From Candidatus Arcticimaribacter sp. (GTDB taxonomy: Bacteria > Bacteroidota > Bacteroidia > Flavobacteriales > Flavobacteriaceae), in the NCBI GenBank assembly GCA_011526275.1, contig WTJP01000166.1:20899-41095 (forward strand): a stretch of 20,197 nucleotides of DNA, written 5' to 3'. Below the pieces are notes generated by a model. That model ran no database searches. It had not been told where the DNA came from and saw only the letters and a program-made list of their open reading frames with translations. This document shows positions 15,374-20,197 of this stretch, piece by piece. Position 1 is the stretch's first letter, and every line of letters begins with the position of its first letter. The position numbers and the translations under genes are program-made.

Positions 15374-16375
15374 CTAGGGTACTTCTACGTGGTTGATGAT
15401 TTGTGAAATCAAATCTTCGGTTGTGACATTCTCGGCCTCGGCCTCATAGGTCAAGCCAATACGGTGACGTAAAATATCGTAAATCACTGCGCGAACATCT
15501 TCTGGAATAACATAGCCACGGTGCTTTAAAAAGGCATAGCATTTCGCCGCTGTCGCCAAATTGATACTTCCACGAGGGGAAGCACCAAAACTGATGAGTG
15601 GTTTGATTTTCTCCAACTGATAGTTCTCTGGGTAACGGGTAGCAAAAATCAAGTCTAGGATATAACGCTCAATTTTTTCGTCCATATACACCTCGCGAAC
15701 AGTGGCCTGTGCTGTAGTGATTTGTTTGGTGGTCACCACCGGTTTTACTTTTTCAAAAGAAGACTGCAAGTTTTGTCGAACAATGAGTTGCTCGTCTTCT
15801 AGTTTGGGGTAGTCGATAACCGCCTTTAGCATAAAACGATCCACCTGTGCTTCGGGCAAGGGATAGGTACCTTCTTGTTCCACGGGGTTTTGTGTTGCCA
15901 TGACCAAGAAAGGCTCTTGCAGCTTAAAGGTAGAATCGCCAATGGTCACTTGGCGCTCTTGCATGGCCTCTAGCAAAGCCGATTGTACCTTGGCGGGTGC
16001 ACGGTTGATCTCATCGGCCAAAACAAAGTTGGCGAAAATGGGTCCTTTTTTAATGGAGAAATCGTTCTCCTTTATGTTGTAAATCATGGTTCCCACCACA
16101 TCGGCAGGAAGAAGGTCGGGGGTGAACTGAATACGGCTAAAACTCCCCTTAACCGCTTGGCTAAGTGTATTGATGGCCAAGGTTTTCGCTAGTCCTGGCA
16201 CCCCTTCTAATAGAATGTGCCCACGACCCAAAAGACCAATCAACAAGCGCTCGATCATTTGCTTTTGCCCGACAATGACTTTGTTCATCTCGAGGGTGAG
16301 CAAATCGACAAAGGCACTTTCCTTTTCGATTTTCTCACTAATTTCTTTGATATCAATACCGTTTTGGGTGCTCAT
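15374..16375 (-). CDS. moxR: MoxR-family AAA+ ATPase
   Basis: First gene of the Bat operon. The 333-residue protein is a single AAA+ module with a lid. Walker A is GVPGLAKT at 58-65, Walker B VLADE at 118-122 within FVLADEINRAPAKVQSALLE, sensor 1 is N163 in MATQNPVEQEGTYPLPEAQ, the arginine region is VDRF at 178-181, and sensor 2 is R268 in GASPRGS. MoxR proteins act as chaperones that load metals or remodel VWA-domain partners, here most plausibly DUF58, BatA and BatB. Length and motifs are fully standard with no missing catalytic residue. It is divergent from the aldo/keto reductase across a 144-base gap that must hold the operon promoter. Confidence 0.95.
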   Translation of the reverse strand: MSTQNGIDIKEISEKIEKESAFVDLLTLEMNKVIVGQKQMIERLLIGLLGRGHILLEGVPGLAKTLAINTLSQAVKGSFSRIQFTPDLLPADVVGTMIYNIKENDFSIKKGPIFANFVLADEINRAPAKVQSALLEAMQERQVTIGDSTFKLQEPFLVMATQNPVEQEGTYPLPEAQVDRFMLKAVIDYPKLEDEQLIVRQNLQSSFEKVKPVVTTKQITTAQATVREVYMDEKIERYILDLIFATRYPENYQLEKIKPLISFGASPRGSINLATAAKCYAFLKHRGYVIPEDVRAVIYDILRHRIGLTYEAEAENVTTEDLISQIINHVEVP

Positions 16376-16519
16376 AGAATAGTTTTTTTTAGCTGTACAA
16401 ATTTGTCTTTTTTTTTGGCCAAAGGCTGTTAATAATTGGTTAAAAGTCCTGATTTCATAAGGGGTTTGTTTTGATGGAGAGCCTTAACTTTAGGTGTATA
16501 AAAATCGAATGTATTGGAA
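16376..16519. promoter_or_regulatory. Divergent intergenic region between moxR and the reductase cluster
   Basis: The longest gap in the window. It should contain promoters for the Bat operon (minus) and the reductase cluster (plus). Toward the right, TTTG at 16465-16468 and TAACTTTA at 16485-16492 approximate the -33/-7 pair with a 16-base spacer, leaving a leader of about 25 bases before the ATG at 16520. Toward the left, CAAATTTG on the minus strand within the 10-bp palindrome ACAAATTTGT (16397-16406) is the best -7-like match, about 22 bases before moxR, with TTTG 14 bases further upstream, which is closer than usual. Two runs of eight and nine T flank the palindrome. No terminator or RNA gene is evident. 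Confidence 0.35.
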
Positions 16520-17377
16520 ATGAATAGGCTAATTGTGGGGACCATGACCTGGGGGGAGTGGGGACGTAAATTCTCGACCAAAGAAGCGGCAAAATTAATT
16601 CAAGACTGTGTAGCCTTGGGCTTAAGAAGTTTTGACCATGCCGATATTTATGGCGGCTACAGTACCGAAGCGGAATTTGGGAAGGCATTTCAAGCCAGCG
16701 GCATTGCCCGAGAAGAGGTGATTCACATCAGCAAATGCGGGATTCAAATGCCCTGCGATGCCCGACCGTTAAAGGTAAAACACTACGACTACAGCAAGGA
16801 GCACATCATCGCTTCTGCTGAAAACAGTTTAAGCCATTTACAAACCGATTATTTAGATGTCCTCTTGCTGCATCGTCCTAGTCCCTTAATGCAGGTCGAA
16901 GAAATCGCGGCAGCTTTTAGTTTGTTACAGTCCAGCGGGAAGGTGAAAAGTTTTGGGGTATCTAATTTTACGCCATCGCAAATTCAATACCTGCAAAAAG
17001 AAGTGGATTTGGAATGGAATCAAATCGAATGTTCCCTTTCCCACAACCAACCGCTCTTTGACGGGAGCCTCGACTTTCACCTCAGCGAAAACATAGGCAG
17101 TATGGCATGGAGTCCTTTGGGGGATTATTTCAAGGAAGACAGCCCAGCCAAAGCGCGACTACAGCCCCTTTTCCAAGAGCTTTGCGAAGTGTACAAGGCC
17201 AGCGAAGACCAACTCCTCCTCGCTTGGTTATTGCGCCACCCGGCGCACATTCACCCCGTTTTAGGCACCACACGTTTGGAGCGCCTCAGCGCCAGTGTAG
17301 CTGCAAAAAAAATTGACCTTAGTTTAACCGATTGGTTTCGCCTACTCGAAGCCCAGTGGGGACACGAAGTCCCTTAA
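16520..17377 (+). CDS. Aldo/keto reductase, YdhF-like
   Basis: NADPH-dependent carbonyl reductase of the aldo/keto reductase superfamily, a single (beta/alpha)8 barrel of 285 residues. The catalytic tetrad is complete: D39 and Y44 around FDHADIYGGY, K72 in ISKCG, and H118 in LLLHRPS. GVSNF at 146-150 and NQIECSLSHNQPLF mark the barrel, and GTTRLERL near the C-terminus binds the cofactor phosphate. Overall similarity is to E. coli YdhF rather than to potassium-channel beta-type proteins; the substrate is unknown. A TTG at 16514 would add two residues, but the ATG at 16520 is preferred. Three bases separate its stop from the short-chain dehydrogenase, so the two are almost certainly cotranscribed. 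Confidence 0.92.
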   Translation: MNRLIVGTMTWGEWGRKFSTKEAAKLIQDCVALGLRSFDHADIYGGYSTEAEFGKAFQASGIAREEVIHISKCGIQMPCDARPLKVKHYDYSKEHIIASAENSLSHLQTDYLDVLLLHRPSPLMQVEEIAAAFSLLQSSGKVKSFGVSNFTPSQIQYLQKEVDLEWNQIECSLSHNQPLFDGSLDFHLSENIGSMAWSPLGDYFKEDSPAKARLQPLFQELCEVYKASEDQLLLAWLLRHPAHIHPVLGTTRLERLSASVAAKKIDLSLTDWFRLLEAQWGHEVP

Positions 17378-17380
17378 GCC

Positions 17381-18133
17381 ATGATGAAAAAGAAAACCAT
17401 ACTCATTACAGGAGCAAGCAGCGGGATTGGAAAAGCAACCGCTACCCTATTTGCCGCACGCGGAGAAAGATTGATTTTGTGCGGGCGACGCCAAGAACGT
17501 TTGGAAGCATTGCAAAACGAATTTCAATGCGAAAGCCATCTACTGAATTTCGATGTACGCGATCGTACTGCGGTTTTTGAGGCCATCAACAGCCTGCCCG
17601 AACAATGGAAAAGCATTGATTTATTGATCAACAACGCTGGGAATGCCCACGGGCTAGACCCCGTGCACAAGGCCGATCTCGACGATTGGGATGCCATGAT
17701 CGACGGAAATGTAAAAGGCTTGATGTATGTCACCAAAGCGGTACTCCCACAAATGGTCGAACGAAAAGCAGGGCAAATCGTGAATGTTGGTTCCATAGCC
17801 GGGATAGAAGTCTATCCCAACGGGAATGTCTATTGCGCGAGTAAATTTGCTGTCGATGCCTTTACCCAAGGCCTGCGAATAGACCTCAACCCTTTTGGGA
17901 TTCGCATCAGCGCGGTTCACCCTGGACTGGTCGAAACCGAATTTTCCATGGTGCGCTTCAAAGGAGATGAAGAACGCTCGAAAAAAGTCTATGACACCCT
18001 TAGGCCATTGACCGCAGAAGACGTGGCCGATGCGATTGCCTATATGGTAGATGTTCCACCGCATGTAACCGTAGCCGATCTCACGCTTTTACCCACCGAC
18101 CAAGCCAACGCCACCGTGATAAACCGGAAATAA
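17381..18133 (+). CDS. Short-chain dehydrogenase/reductase, YdfG-like
   Basis: NAD(P)-dependent oxidoreductase of the classical SDR family, 250 residues, cytoplasmic. The cofactor loop is TGASSGIG at 10-17, with LILCGRRQERL after beta-2 where the arginines suggest preference for NADPH. The structural NNAG is at 84-87 and the catalytic residues are N110, S138, Y151 and K155 (YCASK). VHPGLVETEF near 179-188 is typical of the YdfG group, whose known member oxidises L-allo-threonine and 3-hydroxy acids. The substrate here is inferred only at that broad level. Tandem ATGs at 17381 and 17384 leave the start ambiguous by one residue. Its stop overlaps the next start (TAATG). Confidence 0.95.
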   Translation: MMKKKTILITGASSGIGKATATLFAARGERLILCGRRQERLEALQNEFQCESHLLNFDVRDRTAVFEAINSLPEQWKSIDLLINNAGNAHGLDPVHKADLDDWDAMIDGNVKGLMYVTKAVLPQMVERKAGQIVNVGSIAGIEVYPNGNVYCASKFAVDAFTQGLRIDLNPFGIRISAVHPGLVETEFSMVRFKGDEERSKKVYDTLRPLTAEDVADAIAYMVDVPPHVTVADLTLLPTDQANATVINRK

Positions 18134-19269
18134 TGATCAACAAACGACTTTTGGTCAAAGCCCTTTTGTCGCACAACGACGAAAACAGCTTCTATGACAA
18201 AAAGTTGAAATTGAACCTCTCCTCCAAAGAAGGGAAAGCCAAATTCCTTAAACACATTTGTGCACTGTCGAATTCCAACCCCAAAAACAACGCCTATATC
18301 GCTGTGGGGATAGAAGACAAAAGCAACGCCATTGTGGGTGTAGATTTCTTTGACGACAGCAAACTGCAAAACCTCATCAATGCCTATTTAGACCACCCTC
18401 CCGTGGTGCTCTATGAAAATATTCCCTTCCCCCATTTACCGCAAGGCAAAGTGGTGGGCTTGGTAAGTATCCGTCCGTTGGAGCAGGTCACTGCTTTAAA
18501 AAAGAACATTTGGAAATACCTTGCAGGGACGGTTTTTTACCGCGAAGGGAGCATTTCAATGCCAAAAGAAGACCGACAGCGCTTGGAGGCCAGTAATGCG
18601 AGCAGGGTGAAAACCCTAGAACAACACGCCCAGAACAACATCAGCCTTACCCTGGACGGGGTGGTCGATTTTTTAAACAGCCATGGCGACGAACTCACCA
18701 CCCACTACAAGGTGTTTAAAGAAACCTTTGTGCTGTGCTGGTCGGGGCTGGAGAAAAAAGTGAAAGACCGCAGCTATTACTCCCGGGTAGATATCGAGTT
18801 GATCAACGAGCAGGTAAAACTCTTTTACTCCAATTTAGATGAAGTGGAAATACAGTACACCGACGACTGCTTTAAACTCACCGAATATGTACGCCTAGAA
18901 TGGAACGGAACCTTTAACTATTACCCTTTAGAAGAAGTAAGCATTGCTTTTGAAGAAAACGGAAGTTACCGCATCGACACCCGCCTGCTTTTTTCGCCCC
19001 CGCAATTGGAGAAACGAAGCCTGTACCATCATTTTAATGCCAACAACAAACTACTGGAGAAACTGATGCAGGGGGAACGATTAAGCTTAGCACAAGAAAG
19101 CGATTTGTTTAACCTTTCCTCCCTCTATATGCTGTGCGCGCTCAACGGAATTCCCACAGCCACAGAAAAGCTTGAAGCGGCAAAACCCTATTTAAAAAAC
19201 AGAGAACAAGCACTTTACCAAACCTACAAAGACTGCCAACGCATTTTGCGAAAAGTGAAATACAATTAA
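18133..19269 (+). CDS. AlbA_2-like domain protein with unassigned C-terminal half
   Basis: A soluble 378-residue protein. Residues about 15-150 look like an AlbA_2 (Schlafen AlbA-like, often labelled ATP-binding or putative DNA-binding) domain: ENSFYDKKLKLNLSSKEG, then FLKHICALSN, AYIAVGIEDKSNAIVGV at 54-70, and VFYREGSISMPKEDRQRL at 134-151. The match is recognisable but the first motif is looser than in typical members. The C-terminal part (about 170-378) is helical with a beta region around FKLTEYVRLEWNGTFNYYP; I cannot place it in a family. Translation is coupled to the dehydrogenase by TAATG. Possible roles range from nucleic-acid binding to regulation, and none is supported by catalytic residues I can see. 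Confidence 0.75.
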   Translation: MINKRLLVKALLSHNDENSFYDKKLKLNLSSKEGKAKFLKHICALSNSNPKNNAYIAVGIEDKSNAIVGVDFFDDSKLQNLINAYLDHPPVVLYENIPFPHLPQGKVVGLVSIRPLEQVTALKKNIWKYLAGTVFYREGSISMPKEDRQRLEASNASRVKTLEQHAQNNISLTLDGVVDFLNSHGDELTTHYKVFKETFVLCWSGLEKKVKDRSYYSRVDIELINEQVKLFYSNLDEVEIQYTDDCFKLTEYVRLEWNGTFNYYPLEEVSIAFEENGSYRIDTRLLFSPPQLEKRSLYHHFNANNKLLEKLMQGERLSLAQESDLFNLSSLYMLCALNGIPTATEKLEAAKPYLKNREQALYQTYKDCQRILRKVKYN

Positions 19270-19307
19270 TTTATTACATTTAAGCGTTCAACACTAAACC
19301 TACTGAC

Positions 19308-20197
19308 ATGATTAAAATGAATGTTCACCAATCGATTCACATCGACGCAGCACCAGCAAAGATTTTTACGGTAATCAACGATTTACAACAATGGGAACGT
19401 TGGTCGCCTTGGGTGATTGCAGAGCCCACGGCTGATATTTCCGTGGCCAAAGACGGGAAATACCACGAGTGGGACGGGAAGATTATTGGTGCCGGAAATT
19501 TAAAAATCATCGAGGAGGTGGAGAACCAATTGGTGGAGATGCAATTGAACTTTCTGAAACCGTGGAAGTCCACCGCAACCACCCGCTTTGAACTTGAAGC
19601 GACCAAAAAAGGCACCTTGGTGCACTGGAAAATGAACAGCAGCTTGCCCCTCTTTTTATTTTGGATGAAGAAACAAATGCAGGTCTTTGTGGGCATGGAC
19701 TATGACCGCGGACTTCTACTCTTAAAAGACTTGGTGGAAAACGGGAAAGCCCACTCTCAACTCGATTTTCAAGGAACGACCCACTTTGCCGCTACCGATT
19801 ATATTGGCATTACCACCCAATGCAGCACCCAAGAAATTGGGGAAAATATGGAACGTGACTTTACCGCCTTAATGGCTTTTGTGATGAAAGAATGCCAAGA
19901 CATTATGAACGGCGACGCCCTCTCGATTTACCATAAATTTGATGTCATGCGCGAGAAGGTGAAGTACACCGCCTGCTTTCCAGTGACCGCTGTCCCAGAA
20001 AGACTGCCCGAAGGTTTTATTAGCGGACGTGTTCCCGATCTTACCACCTATAGCATTCGCCACACTGGGCCCTACCACCATATTGCCAATGCCTGGGCCG
20101 CCGGGATGATGCACCAAAGAGGAAAACAATTTAAACCCGCTAAAAGCTTCCCGCCCTTTGAAGTTATGCGCAACAGCCCAAAAAATACCCCGCCCAA
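19308..20197 (+). CDS. SRPBCC domain fused to GyrI-like small-molecule-binding domain (3' end cut)
   Basis: Translating from the ATG at 19308 stays open to the window edge (296 codons). Residues 1-150 form a SRPBCC/polyketide cyclase-type ligand cavity: HQSIHIDAAPAKIFTVINDL at the start, WERWSPW, and VHWKMNSSLPLF with the closing helix GMDYDRGLLLLKDLVE. Residues about 155 onward match a GyrI-like domain (YIGITTQCSTQEIGENMERDF; YTACFPV; GPYHHIANAWAAGM). The visible end, PFEVMRNSPKNTPP, is usually within a dozen or so residues of the natural C-terminus, so almost the whole protein is present. Such fusions probably bind small hydrophobic or xenobiotic compounds; the ligand is unknown. It lies 38 bases after the AlbA_2-like gene, where TACATTTA (19275-19282) could be a weak internal promoter element. 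Confidence 0.88.
   Translation, partial: MIKMNVHQSIHIDAAPAKIFTVINDLQQWERWSPWVIAEPTADISVAKDGKYHEWDGKIIGAGNLKIIEEVENQLVEMQLNFLKPWKSTATTRFELEATKKGTLVHWKMNSSLPLFLFWMKKQMQVFVGMDYDRGLLLLKDLVENGKAHSQLDFQGTTHFAATDYIGITTQCSTQEIGENMERDFTALMAFVMKECQDIMNGDALSIYHKFDVMREKVKYTACFPVTAVPERLPEGFISGRVPDLTTYSIRHTGPYHHIANAWAAGMMHQRGKQFKPAKSFPPFEVMRNSPKNTPP

Noticed and set aside
17654..18064. 136-residue minus-strand frame inside the SDR gene
   Set aside because: Lies entirely over the SDR active-site region and has no domain features.
1..20197. Defence island, prophage or integrated element
   Set aside because: No integrase, transposase, restriction, toxin-antitoxin or phage structural genes, no flanking repeats and no tRNA. 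The lone HTH and AlbA_2-like genes are not enough.

Overview
The window reads as an ordinary chromosomal segment of a Bacteroidota bacterium, most likely a flavobacterium-type organism. The evidence is a complete Bat operon (MoxR, DUF58, BatA to BatE), an XRE-like small regulator and a His-containing four-helix membrane protein of types common in Bacteroidota, AT-rich start regions without Shine-Dalgarno sequences, and several weak matches to the Bacteroidota promoter motif TAnnTTTG. Genes are packed very tightly, no gap exceeds about 150 bases, and I see no rRNA, tRNA, insertion sequence, prophage or CRISPR array.

Layout. 1-200 (minus): N-terminus of DNA polymerase IV, cut by the window edge. 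241-711 (plus): CYTH-domain triphosphatase-like protein, overlapping at its 3' end a minus-strand HTH regulator (666-920). 1006-2320 (minus): an antibiotic-biosynthesis-monooxygenase-fold protein coupled to an exported isoaspartyl peptidase/asparaginase. 2430-5483 (plus): ALDH7-type aldehyde dehydrogenase, a small membrane protein and glycerol-3-phosphate dehydrogenase (gpsA). 5480-6884 (minus): pheS and a conserved small protein upstream of it. 6944-7453 (plus): CvpA family protein.

7445-16375 (minus) is the dominant feature: an eight-gene Bat operon read as moxR, DUF58, a 538-residue two-membrane-segment protein, batA, batB, batC, batD, batE. From DUF58 onward every junction is 6 bases or less or overlaps, so it is very probably one transcript. 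MoxR is an AAA+ chaperone-like ATPase. DUF58, BatA and BatB carry von Willebrand A-type metal-binding (MIDAS) signatures. BatC and BatE are TPR proteins and BatD is a large surface-exposed membrane-anchored beta protein. Together they are expected to form an inner-membrane complex with large periplasmic parts, tied in some species to oxygen or stress tolerance, but its biochemical activity is not settled.

16520-20197 (plus): a compact cluster of aldo/keto reductase, short-chain dehydrogenase, an AlbA_2-like protein with an unassigned C-terminal half, and an SRPBCC-GyrI-like fusion that runs off the right edge apparently just before its stop codon.

The most interesting items are the composite 538-residue Bat protein, the AlbA_2-like protein in the reductase cluster, and the in-frame 9-bp repeat in batC. 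I did not find a clearly unprecedented system. The nearest thing is the extended Bat operon.
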